Shown: positions 1 through 8,446 of the stretch, in pieces
Layout: every line of letters begins with the position of its first letter
Position numbering within the stretch: position 1 is the first letter of the stretch
NCBI RefSeq assembly: GCF_000797495.1
Contig: NZ_JTGN01000012.1
Span: 192,554-245,582 of the forward strand
Origin: Robinsoniella peoriensis
GTDB lineage: Bacteria; Bacillota; Clostridia; Lachnospirales; Lachnospiraceae
DNA: 53,029 nucleotides
Direction of reading: 5' to 3'
Position numbers and translations under genes: made by a program
Notes under the pieces: model-generated
What the model saw: only the letters and a program-made list of their open reading frames with translations
Database searches by the model: none
Told to the model about the DNA's origin: nothing

Positions 1-260
1 ACTTACCTTCCCAGAGTGCTTTTTGGCGGATACAATTCGACTGGCTCCCATCGGATTGTAAGCGGGCAGTGAGCTGCGAAATGCATCAGGATTTCGGAGC
101 GAATGCCCGCGTGCCGCCAAAAAGGGCTCTGGGAAGGTTAGAAAATGCCAGTTCTGCGGTAAGCCTTCCAAATCAATGTCCTGGCTCGCCCCCTTCTCTT
201 TCCGTACACTACCTATCATTTACAAAGCGTCATTACTCATCTAAACCCAAATATAATAAA
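1..260 (+). repeat. Element P copy A, truncated by the window edge
   Basis: This copy lacks its left arm because the window starts inside it. The core is a three-way junction. The closing stem pairs 6-29 with 114-137. Hairpin 1 has TACAAT (31-36) against ATTGTA (55-60). Hairpin 2 has GCGGGCA (62-68) against TGCCCGC (104-110), with CGAAAT/ATTTCG inside it. The right arm (163-204) is nearly identical to that of copy D at 31645-31686. Identity with copy D ends near 266, just after AAATATAATAAA, which marks the element boundary. The 73-codon ORF inside looks incidental. This could be a non-autonomous mobile element or a structured RNA gene. Confidence 0.8.
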
Positions 261-350
261 CCAACAGAGAGCAGGTGCATTCAAAACTGATAAAACAATC
301 CTCAAATAAATAGTAAATTAAATTATTTTATAATAATCTAAAAAACACAC

Positions 351-403
351 TTGACAAAATTATGTACATTATATATAATTCAAATTGTAGAGCACACGTG
401 TAC
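351..403 (+). promoter_or_regulatory. Sigma-A promoter with LacI-type operator for the arabinose locus
   Basis: TTGACA (351-356) and TATAAT (374-379) are both perfect and are separated by 17 bp. The expected transcription start is near 386. A palindrome centred on ACACGTGT (394-401) lies just downstream and has the central CG typical of LacI/GalR operators. Its position suits repression by the LacI-family protein encoded at 5717; that link is inferred. The remaining 404-558 is a leader in which I see only the ribosome site. Confidence 0.75.
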
Positions 404-558
404 GCAAAAAATGTTCACCAAAACGAGACTCGATTAAAACAATATCCGGGGGGACTATTGGTGATAACCACTAGAGCAATTTTTTAATATGCTCTAAGGA
501 GACTGGTGCAAAATGAAGCAATGAACCAGCCAGTATTGATTCTATATGGAGGTAGAAT

Positions 559-1983
559 ATGAAAGCAAAAAAGTTTTGGAGTTTATTATTAGCAGCAAGT
601 TTGACAGCAGGTGCATTAGCAGGATGCGGGGGAAGCACTTCTGGAAGTAAAGAAACAACATCTGAGAATGGGAAGGAAGCAACTGAAAATTCGAAGGCTC
701 CAGGTGATGCTGGAAGTACCGGTGAAGAAAAAGGGACAGACACACCAGCAGCCTCCGGTGAGCAGTCATCCGACGGGCAGTCATCCGACGGACAATCACC
801 CGATGAGCAGTCTTCCGGTGAAGCAGTGACCCTGGACTTCTGGAATGTATTTACCGGCTCGGATGGAGACATTTTGAGAGAAATCGTGGACAACTATAAT
901 GCCGCGAATACAGATAACATTACGATTAACATGGATATCATGCCGAACGATACCCTTCAGCAGAAGCTGCCTGCAGCAATTGCCACCAATACAGCTCCGG
1001 ATTTTGTTCTCTTCGGAATTGAAAATATTGCACCTTATGTGAGTAATGATTCCCTGGAGGATATCAGCGATTTTTGGGAAACAACAGGAGTGGACAAAAC
1101 GAATTTTCTGGATAATGTGGTGGATCTTTCCTGCGTTGACGGAAAATTATACGGGGTGCCCATGCAGTATAACGTACAATACCTGTATTGGAATAAAGAT
1201 ATGTTTACAGCGGCCGGACTGGATCCGGAAACTCCGCCCGCAACTATGGAAGAATTAGCACAGTTTGCAGAAAAGCTTACGGACGAGTCCAAGAGACAAT
1301 ACGGACTGGCACTGCCTACCAATGTTACCTATATGCAATTCTTATGGGCAAATGGAGGAGATGCCGATGACCCGGATAAAAATGAAAACTTACTGGATTC
1401 AGAAGCAAATGTTAAAACTTTAGAATGGCTGCAGGATCTGGCTGTAAATAAAAAAGTAACTCCCATGAACCTTACGGGACCGGATGCAGATACAATGCTT
1501 CAGGCAGGACAGATCGCAATGTATATGAGCGGGCCATGGCAGATTAACGGTTTAAAAGAAGCAGGAATTAATTTCGGAATAGCACCTTGTGTATCCGGCA
1601 GTGCGGGAGCTTTTTCACCGGCAGGAGGATGCAGCTATATGATTCCCAAGGGAATTGATGATACGAAAAAGGCAGCTGTTTATAAGTTCATGAAATATTG
1701 GCTGTCAGATGATACGTTAAAAGAATGGTCCCAGAGAAACGGTTTCCCGGTTTGGTCTAAATCACTGATGGAAGACCCGGAGATTAAAAATGATGAGGTA
1801 TTGAACTCCATATCCAAGGCAACAGAGATAGGAAGATCCTATAATCTGGGTTATTCTTTAGCAAGCCAGATTGATAACGATGTCATGATCCCAATGTTTG
1901 AAAAGGTGATCACAGGAGCGGCAGCCCCGGATGCAGCATTAGGGGAAGCAGTTACGGCAATGGATAAAGTTCTGGGCAAATAA
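559..1983 (+). CDS. CUT1 ABC transporter sugar-binding lipoprotein
   Basis: The product is 474 residues and captures an oligosaccharide outside the membrane for import by the two permeases that follow. It starts with a lipoprotein signal peptide (MKAKKFWSLLLAASLTAGAL) and the lipobox LAGC, so Cys22 or Cys23 would carry lipid. A Ser/Gln/Asp-rich linker of about 65 residues follows, including repeats of QSSDG coded by 15-bp units at 763-822. The solute-binding fold (SBP_bac_1) then runs to the C-terminus. The ribosome site ATGGAGGT is well placed. Neighbouring GH51 and GH43 genes suggest arabino-oligosaccharides as the ligand. There is no ATPase gene nearby, so a shared MsmX-type ATPase elsewhere is likely. 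Confidence 0.9.
   Translation: MKAKKFWSLLLAASLTAGALAGCGGSTSGSKETTSENGKEATENSKAPGDAGSTGEEKGTDTPAASGEQSSDGQSSDGQSPDEQSSGEAVTLDFWNVFTGSDGDILREIVDNYNAANTDNITINMDIMPNDTLQQKLPAAIATNTAPDFVLFGIENIAPYVSNDSLEDISDFWETTGVDKTNFLDNVVDLSCVDGKLYGVPMQYNVQYLYWNKDMFTAAGLDPETPPATMEELAQFAEKLTDESKRQYGLALPTNVTYMQFLWANGGDADDPDKNENLLDSEANVKTLEWLQDLAVNKKVTPMNLTGPDADTMLQAGQIAMYMSGPWQINGLKEAGINFGIAPCVSGSAGAFSPAGGCSYMIPKGIDDTKKAAVYKFMKYWLSDDTLKEWSQRNGFPVWSKSLMEDPEIKNDEVLNSISKATEIGRSYNLGYSLASQIDNDVMIPMFEKVITGAAAPDAALGEAVTAMDKVLGK
763..822 (+). repeat. 15-bp tandem repeat coding the lipoprotein linker
   Basis: There are four units: two near-identical (CAGTCATCCGACGG plus one base) followed by two diverged ones. They encode QSSDG, QSSDG, QSPDE and QSSGE in the flexible linker. 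Unit number could vary by slippage without breaking the frame. Confidence 0.85.
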
Positions 1984-2010
1984 AAGTTACCGGAAGGCAG
2001 ATCCATGCTC

Positions 2011-2110
2011 TATCGCAGGCGGGACCTGTGATATGCAGGAGGTATAGGTTTGAAAGAAAATCGCTTTCAAACTACTAATTAAAGAATAGCGCAAGTCAGC
2101 TTGTGCTATT
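2011..2110 (+). promoter_or_regulatory. Three consecutive hairpins between binding protein and permease genes
   Basis: Hairpin 1 pairs TATCGCAGG (2011-2019) with CCTGTGATA (2025-2033) and is followed by TATGCAGGAGG, the motif of the hairpin repeat family seen before other genes here. Hairpin 2 pairs GTTTGAAAG (2048-2056) with CTTTCAAAC (2064-2072). Hairpin 3 pairs AATAGCGCAAG (2085-2095) with CTTGTGCTATT (2100-2110) and abuts the CGGGGGAT ribosome site. Such structures often stabilise the upstream message so that the binding protein is made in excess over the permeases; that role is inferred. Confidence 0.7.
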
Positions 2111-2123
2111 CCGGGGGATAAGA

Positions 2124-3026
2124 ATGAAGAAAAGAAAAAAATATCGGCCGCATTATCAGAAATGCGCGTATTTGTTTATTATGCCGTCGATGATTATTTT
2201 AACAATATTTGTGTTCATTCCACTGGTGTCATCGCTGGTGATCAGCCTGTTGAATATGAATATCTTTATGAAGGATATTTCTTTTGCAGGCCTCACAAAT
2301 TTCAAGCAATTATTTCAGGATTCACGGGTGGGGAATGCTACTTTTAACAGCTTGTATTTTACACTGTTTGAAGTACCTCTTCAAGTAGGGCTTGCACTTT
2401 TGCTGGCAATGTATGTGGCTAAAAATAATAAGTATACAAAGTTATTGCGGTCTACTTACTATCTGCCCTTTGTTTGTTCCATGACAGCCATCAGTATTGT
2501 ATGGTCTATGCTTCTGGACCCCAACATGGGACTTGTTCCTTACTGGCTGGAGCAGATCGGACTGGATTCCGTATCTTTTTTAAAGGATCCGAATCTGGCT
2601 ATGCCAACGGTTATTGTGGTTACTGCATGGAAAGGATTTGGTTATACACTGACACTGATTACGGCAGCTGTCCTGAATATATCGGCATCCCTTTATGAAG
2701 CGGCTGATATGGATGGTGCAGGACAGTGGAAAAAATTTATACATATTACAATTCCGGGAATATTTCCTACGATCAGCTTTTGTGTGGTCACGACGACCAT
2801 AAGCGCCCTGCAGGTATTTGACCAGACCTATGTCATGACCCAGGGAGGTCCGCTGAACAGGACAGAGACTGTGGTACAGTATATTTATGACAGAGGTTTT
2901 CAGACAGCACCATATGATCTGGGGTATGCGTCTTCCATTTCCGTATATCTCTTTGTAATTATAGCAGTTATTACCTTTGTCCTTAAAAAGTTAGTACTGA
3001 ATAAGGGGGAAGAAGCCAATGATTAA
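2124..3026 (+). CDS. CUT1 sugar ABC transporter permease (MalF/UgpA-like)
   Basis: This 300-residue integral membrane protein forms one half of the importer channel. The start chosen is ATG 2124 (MKKRKKYRPH), 5 bases after GGGGGAT; an upstream in-frame ATG at 2103 would overlap hairpin 3. Hydrophobic segments appear near residues 15-40, 75-100, 115-135, 155-175, 205-225 and 265-290, as in the six-helix family. The EAA motif is visible as EAADMDGAGQWKKFIHITIP, which contacts the ATPase. The gene overlaps the next permease by 8 bp, so the two are translationally linked. Confidence 0.92.
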   Translation: MKKRKKYRPHYQKCAYLFIMPSMIILTIFVFIPLVSSLVISLLNMNIFMKDISFAGLTNFKQLFQDSRVGNATFNSLYFTLFEVPLQVGLALLLAMYVAKNNKYTKLLRSTYYLPFVCSMTAISIVWSMLLDPNMGLVPYWLEQIGLDSVSFLKDPNLAMPTVIVVTAWKGFGYTLTLITAAVLNISASLYEAADMDGAGQWKKFIHITIPGIFPTISFCVVTTTISALQVFDQTYVMTQGGPLNRTETVVQYIYDRGFQTAPYDLGYASSISVYLFVIIAVITFVLKKLVLNKGEEAND

Positions 3027-3846
3027 AAAAAGATCCCTGGGAAATATAGTTGGTGTTATTTTAACATTGTTTGTTGCCCTTACGGTTGTCATTCCTATTT
3101 TATGGCTGCTGGTATCTTCCTTTAAAACAGATGTGGGTGTAATTCAGTATCCACCGAAATTTTTCCCGGTGGAATGGACGCTGAATCAGTTTAAGTATGT
3201 TACAAAAAGTATCCCCATATTTGATATGACAAAAAATACCGTGATTTTTGCAGGAGCGGTAACGATACTCAGTGTATTTTTTGATTCCATGGCGGGGTAT
3301 GCATTTGCCAGGATGAATTTCAAAGGATCCAACATTATTTTTTCCATTATATTGCTGACGATGATGGTGCCCTTTCAGATTATCATGACACCCCTTTATA
3401 TTGAAGTTTATAAATTGAATCTGCTGGATACTTATCTTGGACTGATACTTCCAAGAGCCACAAGTGCATTTGGTATCTATATGATGAGGTCATTTTTTGC
3501 AGGACTGCCAAAATCTATTGAAGAGTCCGGGCGTATCGACGGTATGGGAGAATTCCGGATTTACTGGTCATTGATGCTTCCGCTATGTAAGCCGGCGATT
3601 GCAAGCCTTGGTATTTTTCATTTTATGAATAACTGGAATGATCTGCTTTACCCGCTGATGATGACCAGTTCTGCAAATAAGAGAACATTGTCCGCAGGTC
3701 TTGCTGTTCTCGTTGGCAATAAGGTAATTAAATACGGTCCGACCCTTGCGGCGACTTTAATCTCACTGGCACCATTATTAATATTGTATATATTCTGCCA
3801 GAAATATTTTGTGGAAGGAATAGCCACAGCTGGTATGAAAGAGTAG
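3019..3846 (+). CDS. CUT1 sugar ABC transporter permease (MalG/AraQ-like)
   Basis: The 275-residue partner permease starts at ATG 3019 after AAGGGGGAAG, inside the end of the previous gene. It has about six membrane segments and an EAA loop (EESGRIDGMGEFRIYWSLMLP). The cytoplasmic start, large periplasmic loop after the first helix and length all match the MalG/AraQ group. With the binding protein at 559 it completes the extracellular and membrane parts of a sugar importer. No nucleotide-binding subunit is encoded in this locus. Confidence 0.92.
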   Translation: MIKKRSLGNIVGVILTLFVALTVVIPILWLLVSSFKTDVGVIQYPPKFFPVEWTLNQFKYVTKSIPIFDMTKNTVIFAGAVTILSVFFDSMAGYAFARMNFKGSNIIFSIILLTMMVPFQIIMTPLYIEVYKLNLLDTYLGLILPRATSAFGIYMMRSFFAGLPKSIEESGRIDGMGEFRIYWSLMLPLCKPAIASLGIFHFMNNWNDLLYPLMMTSSANKRTLSAGLAVLVGNKVIKYGPTLAATLISLAPLLILYIFCQKYFVEGIATAGMKE

Positions 3847-3898
3847 AGGTAATGAGTGAAAGAAGAGAAGGACATTTAAATTAATAAGTCAAATTTTG

Positions 3899-3999
3899 GT
3901 TGAAAGAAAATGATGTCATAGAAAGGAAGCCACGGTGAGATTCTTTCAATCTGTATAAGTGTGGCAGTATTGCAGGCAAGCCGGCAATATGCAATGGGT
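3899..3999 (+). repeat. Structured intercistronic repeat S, copy 1
   Basis: About 100 bp shared with 24030-24127. It opens with GTTGAAAGAAAAT, continues with ATAGAAAGGAAGCCACG and ends with GTGGCAGTATTGCAGGC and TATGCAATGGGT. Folding is supported here by TTGAAAGAA/TTCTTTCAA, GCCAC/GTGGC and AGATT/AATCT. A terminal hairpin pairs TATTGCAGGC with GCCGGCAATA (one mismatch). The start codon of the arabinofuranosidase follows at once. The repeat creates a GTG-initiated in-frame extension of the next gene that I regard as untranslated. Confidence 0.75.
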
Positions 4000-4005
4000 A
4001 TAAAC

Positions 4006-5520
4006 ATGCAGAAAGCAGTTATGATTGTAAACAAAAATTTCAGAAAAGGAAAGATAGATAAACGCATTTATGGTTCTTTTGTAGAACATATGGGACGTGT
4101 GGTGTATTCCGGTATCTATGAGCCGGGACATCCTTCAGCGGATGATGATGGTTTCCGCCAGGATGTTCTGGAAAAAGTAAAAGAAATGGGAGTTACGGCA
4201 GTCCGTTATCCGGGAGGGAACTTTGTTTCCTGTTACGACTGGAGAGACGGTGTAGGCCCGGTAGAAGAAAGACCCCGCAGGCTGGAAATCGCATGGCGTG
4301 CAATCGAAACAAATGAAATTGGTACAAATGAATTTATGAAGTGGGCAAAAAAAGCGGAGATCGAACCTGTTTTCGCAGTGAATCTGGGTACCAAGGGGAT
4401 TGAAAATGCAGTTTCCTTTGTAGAATACTGCAATATCCCGGAGGGTACATTTTACAGTGATATGCGTAAGGCTCATGGTGTAAAAAACCCTTACGGTATC
4501 CATACATGGTGCCTGGGTAATGAAATGGATGGAGACTGGCAGATTGGGCATAAGACCGCGGAAGAATACGGGCGTCTGGCACAGGAAACCGCAAAAGCGA
4601 TGAAACAGGTGGACAGCAGTATTAAGTTAGTCTCCTGCGGCAGTTCCAAATCCGACATGGCAACTTATCCGGAATGGGAAGCTATAACGTTAAATTATAC
4701 CTATGATTATGTAGATTATATATCTTTGCATCAGTATTACGATGGACAGGATAAAGGGACACCTTATTTTCTGGCACAGTCTTTGGATATGGAACGCTAT
4801 ATTAAGACGGTGATCGGAACCTGCGATTATGTGAAGGCAAAAAAGCGTTCGGAAAAAGAATTGTTCATTAGTTTCGATGAATGGGGTGTGTGGTCAATGG
4901 CAGATGTGGAAGTGGCTGCCCAGGTAGACAAAAGTCCGTGGCAGGTAGCGCCAAACCTCAGTGAGCAGATATACAGTATGGAAGATTCTCTTTTGTTTGC
5001 CAGTATGCTGATGAATTTCCTGAAATATGCAGACCGCATTAAGATTGCATGCCAGTCCCTTCTTACCAATATCAGTGCAGCTATTATGACGGAAAAAGGC
5101 GGCGGGGTTTGGGTGCAGCCTATCTTTTATCCATTTTCCTATACTTCCAGATATGGAAGAGGAACAGTCTTAGCGGAAGTATTTGACTGTCCGTCCTATG
5201 CCTGTGAACGGTTTGGTGAGGTGCCTTATGTAGACAGTGTAACGGTATATAATGAAGAAGAACAGGAAGTGGTATTTTTCCTGGTCAACCGAAGTGAAGA
5301 CGAGACCATCTGTTTTGAATGTGAGCTTCAGGGATTTGAGATAAAGGGAATAACGGAGCAGGTAACTATGAGCTGTGAGGATAAGAAAATGACAAATTTA
5401 ATCCGGCACGATGCCGTAGAGCCACGCAGGATAACCGGCGGAAAAGTAGAAGGAAACCGTCTGGTATGTGAGCTTGCCCCCCTGTCCTGGAATATGATCC
5501 GGGCAGCAGAGCGTATTTAA
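4006..5520 (+). CDS. GH51 alpha-L-arabinofuranosidase
   Basis: This 504-residue cytoplasmic enzyme would release terminal alpha-L-arabinofuranose from imported arabino- or arabinoxylo-oligosaccharides. The TIM-barrel carries the acid/base glutamate in WCLGNEMDG (Glu173) and the nucleophile in ISFDEWGVW (Glu292), both at the usual GH51 positions. The C-terminal beta domain (about residues 360-504) is present and length is normal. No signal peptide is seen. I start at ATG 4006 (MQKAVMIVNK) because the upstream in-frame codons belong to repeat S. It is likely co-transcribed with the importer genes. Confidence 0.93.
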   Translation: MQKAVMIVNKNFRKGKIDKRIYGSFVEHMGRVVYSGIYEPGHPSADDDGFRQDVLEKVKEMGVTAVRYPGGNFVSCYDWRDGVGPVEERPRRLEIAWRAIETNEIGTNEFMKWAKKAEIEPVFAVNLGTKGIENAVSFVEYCNIPEGTFYSDMRKAHGVKNPYGIHTWCLGNEMDGDWQIGHKTAEEYGRLAQETAKAMKQVDSSIKLVSCGSSKSDMATYPEWEAITLNYTYDYVDYISLHQYYDGQDKGTPYFLAQSLDMERYIKTVIGTCDYVKAKKRSEKELFISFDEWGVWSMADVEVAAQVDKSPWQVAPNLSEQIYSMEDSLLFASMLMNFLKYADRIKIACQSLLTNISAAIMTEKGGGVWVQPIFYPFSYTSRYGRGTVLAEVFDCPSYACERFGEVPYVDSVTVYNEEEQEVVFFLVNRSEDETICFECELQGFEIKGITEQVTMSCEDKKMTNLIRHDAVEPRRITGGKVEGNRLVCELAPLSWNMIRAAERI

Positions 5521-5643
5521 AGCACATACGGGGGACTGGAAATCAGCAGTTTCCGGGTATGGAAATAAATATTGTAAAGCCACATGGATTGTATTAGAAT
5601 AAATGTATTCACAAGCCATACTACTGCGATATGCGAGGGGGTA

Positions 5644-5709
5644 AATGTGAACAGGTTCACATTACTCATTTAGGCAGTATCGCATGCAGGCTTACGATAT
5701 GCAAGGGGG
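5644..5709 (+). promoter_or_regulatory. Perfect palindrome and hairpin repeat before the LacI-type gene
   Basis: AATGTGAAC-AG-GTTCACATT (5644-5663) is a perfect 20-base inverted repeat. It may be an operator for autoregulation or a small terminator-like hairpin. It is flanked by two hairpin-family motifs, CTGCGATATGCGAGGGGG upstream and GGCAGTATCGCATGC...ATATGCAAGGGGG (5673-5709) downstream. The second supplies the GGGGG ribosome site of the regulator gene. Confidence 0.65.
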
Positions 5710-5716
5710 CAGAAAG

Positions 5717-6706
5717 ATGGGAATAACAACGAAAGATCTGGCACTGCTATGCGGGGTGTCCAGAACAACCGTACATAGAGCGCTTCATAATACAGGAAGA
5801 ATTAATGAAGAGACAAAAGACATGATTCTGAAAATAGCGAAAGAACATGACTATCGTCCCGACATGCTTGCAAGAGGTCTTGTTAAGGGAAAAACATTTT
5901 ATATCGGAGTTGTTATTATGGATTCCGACAACCGCTATTTTTCCCAGATGCTAAATGCGATTGTACGGGAGGCCAGGAAGATCGATTATTCTGTGAATAT
6001 CACATTCCATGAAAATAAAGTAGAAATAGAACGGGAACAGCTCTGCCGGCTGGCGGATTATCATATGGATGGAATTATTCTTTCCTCCATTAACAAAGGG
6101 GAAGCGTATAAGGAATTTTTAAAAGGTCTTGAAATCCCCATTGTAACCATTGACAATAAGGTGGCAAAAGGGATCCCTTTTGTTGGAATAGACGGGAAAA
6201 AAGCTGCAGCTGAAGCAGCGGAAAAAATTGTAAATAAGAAATATGAGCGGGTAATCTTTGTATGCCCGCCACTGGCTGATGCCCAGAGAGAGAATGTCTA
6301 TGTACATGAAGAAAGAGCAAAGGGATTTAAAGAAACAATGGATCGATATCCCCATGTGGAACAGGGGCTGATTCAAAGCTGGGAATACTTAGAGCCTGCA
6401 TATCAGGAACTTAAGAACACAGATAAAAGGACTGCTTTCTTCTGTACTTCCGATATGATCGCATTGGAATTAATGAGATATCTTCAGATGAAGGGGAAAA
6501 AGGTAGTAGAAGATTATGGAATCATGGGATTTGATAATATTGATATTCTGCGATATGTATCGCCCAGATTATCGACAATTTATAATTCCGTGGAGGAAGT
6601 TGCACAGACTTCCGTAAGCCTTCTGCTTGATCTCATCAATGAAAAGAAAGTTAAAAAAGAACGTATAGTGAAGTACAGGCCGGTGGATGGAGATACACTG
6701 GGCTGA
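5717..6706 (+). CDS. LacI/GalR-family transcriptional regulator
   Basis: The 329-residue protein has an N-terminal helix-turn-helix (ITTKDLALLCGVSRTTVHRAL, split over residues 3-23) with the LacI hinge (DYRPDMLARGL) at about 48-58. A periplasmic-binding-protein-like effector domain follows (about 60-329), including the GFDNIDILRYVSPRLSTI stretch typical of this family. The start is ATG 5717, 7 bases after GGGGGC. It lies inside the arabinose cluster, between GH51 and GH43, so it probably senses an arabinose-related sugar and binds the palindrome at 394-401. The ligand is inferred only from context. Confidence 0.88.
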   Translation: MGITTKDLALLCGVSRTTVHRALHNTGRINEETKDMILKIAKEHDYRPDMLARGLVKGKTFYIGVVIMDSDNRYFSQMLNAIVREARKIDYSVNITFHENKVEIEREQLCRLADYHMDGIILSSINKGEAYKEFLKGLEIPIVTIDNKVAKGIPFVGIDGKKAAAEAAEKIVNKKYERVIFVCPPLADAQRENVYVHEERAKGFKETMDRYPHVEQGLIQSWEYLEPAYQELKNTDKRTAFFCTSDMIALELMRYLQMKGKKVVEDYGIMGFDNIDILRYVSPRLSTIYNSVEEVAQTSVSLLLDLINEKKVKKERIVKYRPVDGDTLG

Positions 6707-6731
6707 ACTCCTATATGGCAGCGGAGGTAAA

Positions 6732-7688
6732 ATGGAATTAAAAGAAGGACTAAAATATAATACACCATGGATTATGCAGAGGGCTGATCCATATGTTTAC
6801 CGCCACAGCGATGGATGGTATTATTTCACTGCATCGGTGCCTGCATATGATGGAATCGTACTGCGCCGCTCTAAAAGTTTAGAGGAACTGCCTTTTGCAG
6901 AAGAGACAGAGATCTGGCACAAGCATGGGCACGGGAAAATGAGTGAACACATCTGGGCACCGGAGCTGCATTATCTGGATCAGAAATGGTACCTGTATTT
7001 TGCTGCAGGTGACAAAGAGGATATATGGGCGATCCGTCCCTATGTATTGGAGTGCGGTGATGAGAATCCGATAACGGGAACCTGGACTGAGAGGGGAATG
7101 ATGCAGTGCGCCGATGAAGATGAATTTTCGTTTCGTGGATTTTCCCTGGATGCAACCGTATTCGAGAACCTGGGAAAGTACTATTATGTATGGGCTGAAA
7201 AAGTAGGTGTTGGAAAGCAGATATCCAACCTATACATAGGAGAATTGGAAACACCGTATAAATTAAAATCAGTTCAGGTGCTGCTGACTACACCGGACTA
7301 TCCATGGGAACGGGTTGGTTTCTGGGTGAATGAAGGACCGGCTGTGATTAAAAATAATAAGCAGATATTCCTGACCTATTCGGCAAGTGAAACAGGAATT
7401 GCTTATTGCATGGGGATGCTAAGTGCGAGCGAGGACAGCGATCTGCTGGATCCATTATCCTGGAAAAAAGAACGTATGCCTGTTTTATCCTCAGATGAAG
7501 CTTATGGGATCTATGGACCCGGGCATAATTCATTTACGAAAGATAATGATGGAAATGACATGATGGTGTATCATGCGAGAACGGAGAAAGAAATTATCGG
7601 GGATCCATTGTATAATCCAAACCGCCACGCAATGTTAATGCAGGTTAAATGGAATGATGAAGGATTTCCCGTTTTTCGGTTTGAATAA
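6732..7688 (+). CDS. GH43 glycosidase (arabinofuranosidase/arabinanase-type)
   Basis: A 318-residue single-domain five-bladed beta-propeller enzyme. The catalytic base Asp is in MQRADPYVYRH (about residue 17), the pKa-tuning Asp in FSLDATVFE, and the acid Glu in VNEGPAVI. HIWAPELHYLDQKWYLYFAA is the usual blade motif. There is no signal peptide, so it acts on imported oligosaccharides. The chosen start ATG 6732 follows GCGGAGGT; the longer frame overlaps the LacI-type gene. Members with this architecture act on alpha-1,5-arabinan or xylan side chains; the exact bond cannot be read from sequence. It is the last gene before a strong terminator. Confidence 0.87.
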   Translation: MELKEGLKYNTPWIMQRADPYVYRHSDGWYYFTASVPAYDGIVLRRSKSLEELPFAEETEIWHKHGHGKMSEHIWAPELHYLDQKWYLYFAAGDKEDIWAIRPYVLECGDENPITGTWTERGMMQCADEDEFSFRGFSLDATVFENLGKYYYVWAEKVGVGKQISNLYIGELETPYKLKSVQVLLTTPDYPWERVGFWVNEGPAVIKNNKQIFLTYSASETGIAYCMGMLSASEDSDLLDPLSWKKERMPVLSSDEAYGIYGPGHNSFTKDNDGNDMMVYHARTEKEIIGDPLYNPNRHAMLMQVKWNDEGFPVFRFE

Positions 7689-7703
7689 AAGAGGTAATAA
7701 ATA

Positions 7704-7744
7704 CAAAGACTTCCGGCAGAATTGCGATCTGTCGGAAGTCTTTG
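7704..7744. terminator. Bidirectional terminator between GH43 and pirin genes
   Basis: A 16-bp stem, CAAAGACTTCCGGCAG pairing with CTGTCGGAAGTCTTTG (one G-T pair), lies between two convergent genes. Confidence 0.88.
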
Positions 7745-7747
7745 CGT

Positions 7748-8446
7748 TTAACGTTCTTTCATTTCAAAAAAAATAATATGGGCTTCTGATTGTGCCTGTA
7801 TGGTCAATTTTCCGGCAGAGATTTCTGCGGCATCCCTTTTCTCTAACGTAACTTCATTTAATTGTGCCCGTCCTTCAATTAATACCAGATATGCCTGGCG
7901 TCCCGGAAGGATCTCATACTCCAGGGATTGATTTTGAATAAGCTGGGTAACAAATATATTTATATCCTGATGAATGCGTATTGGCGCTGTACCATCTTCA
8001 GATGATACAATCTGGAACCACTGATTCAGCCTGTTAATCCAGGGAAAAGTATAGTCACCATATTGGGGAATATATTCTGCTGCATCCGGTAAGATCCAGA
8101 TCTGCAGCAGGCGCAGGCGTTCATCTGATTCATTTAATTCACTGTGATAAATGCCGGTTCCGGCACTCATGTACTGTATGTCGCCCCGGGTAAGCGTCCG
8201 TTTGTTGTCCATACTGTCGCCGTGGGTGAGTTCACCGTCAACCACATAGGTGATGATTTCCATGTTTTTGTGGGGATGTGTGTCAAATCCGGTGTGTGCC
8301 TGTATTAGATCATCGTTTAAGACACGCAGTGCACCGTATTGCATATTGTCGGGATTGTAGTATTCGGCAAATGAAAAATGAAACCAGCTGTTTAGCCATC
8401 CAAGTTCACTTCTGCCCATTTTACTGTGGTCAATTTTCTTTATCAT
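7748..8446 (-). CDS. Pirin family protein (YhhW-like)
   Basis: The 232-residue bicupin carries the pirin metal site, with FDTHPHKNMEIITYV and later HSELNESDERLRLLQIW. Homologues include YhhW-type quercetin 2,3-dioxygenases and redox-related regulators; the physiological substrate is usually unknown. The start codon follows a good AACGGAGGT site. It is a single-gene unit, transcribed away from the MarR regulator gene, and the two share a 280-bp upstream region. Expression control by that MarR protein is possible but not shown. Confidence 0.9.
   Translation of the reverse strand: MIKKIDHSKMGRSELGWLNSWFHFSFAEYYNPDNMQYGALRVLNDDLIQAHTGFDTHPHKNMEIITYVVDGELTHGDSMDNKRTLTRGDIQYMSAGTGIYHSELNESDERLRLLQIWILPDAAEYIPQYGDYTFPWINRLNQWFQIVSSEDGTAPIRIHQDINIFVTQLIQNQSLEYEILPGRQAYLVLIEGRAQLNEVTLEKRDAAEISAGKLTIQAQSEAHIIFFEMKER

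Noticed and set aside
69..290. 73-codon ORF in element P copy A, and the related 105-codon ORF at 31551-31868
   Set aside because: They follow the palindromic repeat, extend into unrelated flanking DNA and have no ribosome site; the conserved signal is structural, not coding.
3961..4005. N-terminal extension MAVLQASRQYAMGIN on the arabinofuranosidase (and its twin on KdpC)
   Set aside because: The same extension appears on two unrelated proteins because both frames run into repeat S; real homologues start at the later ATG.
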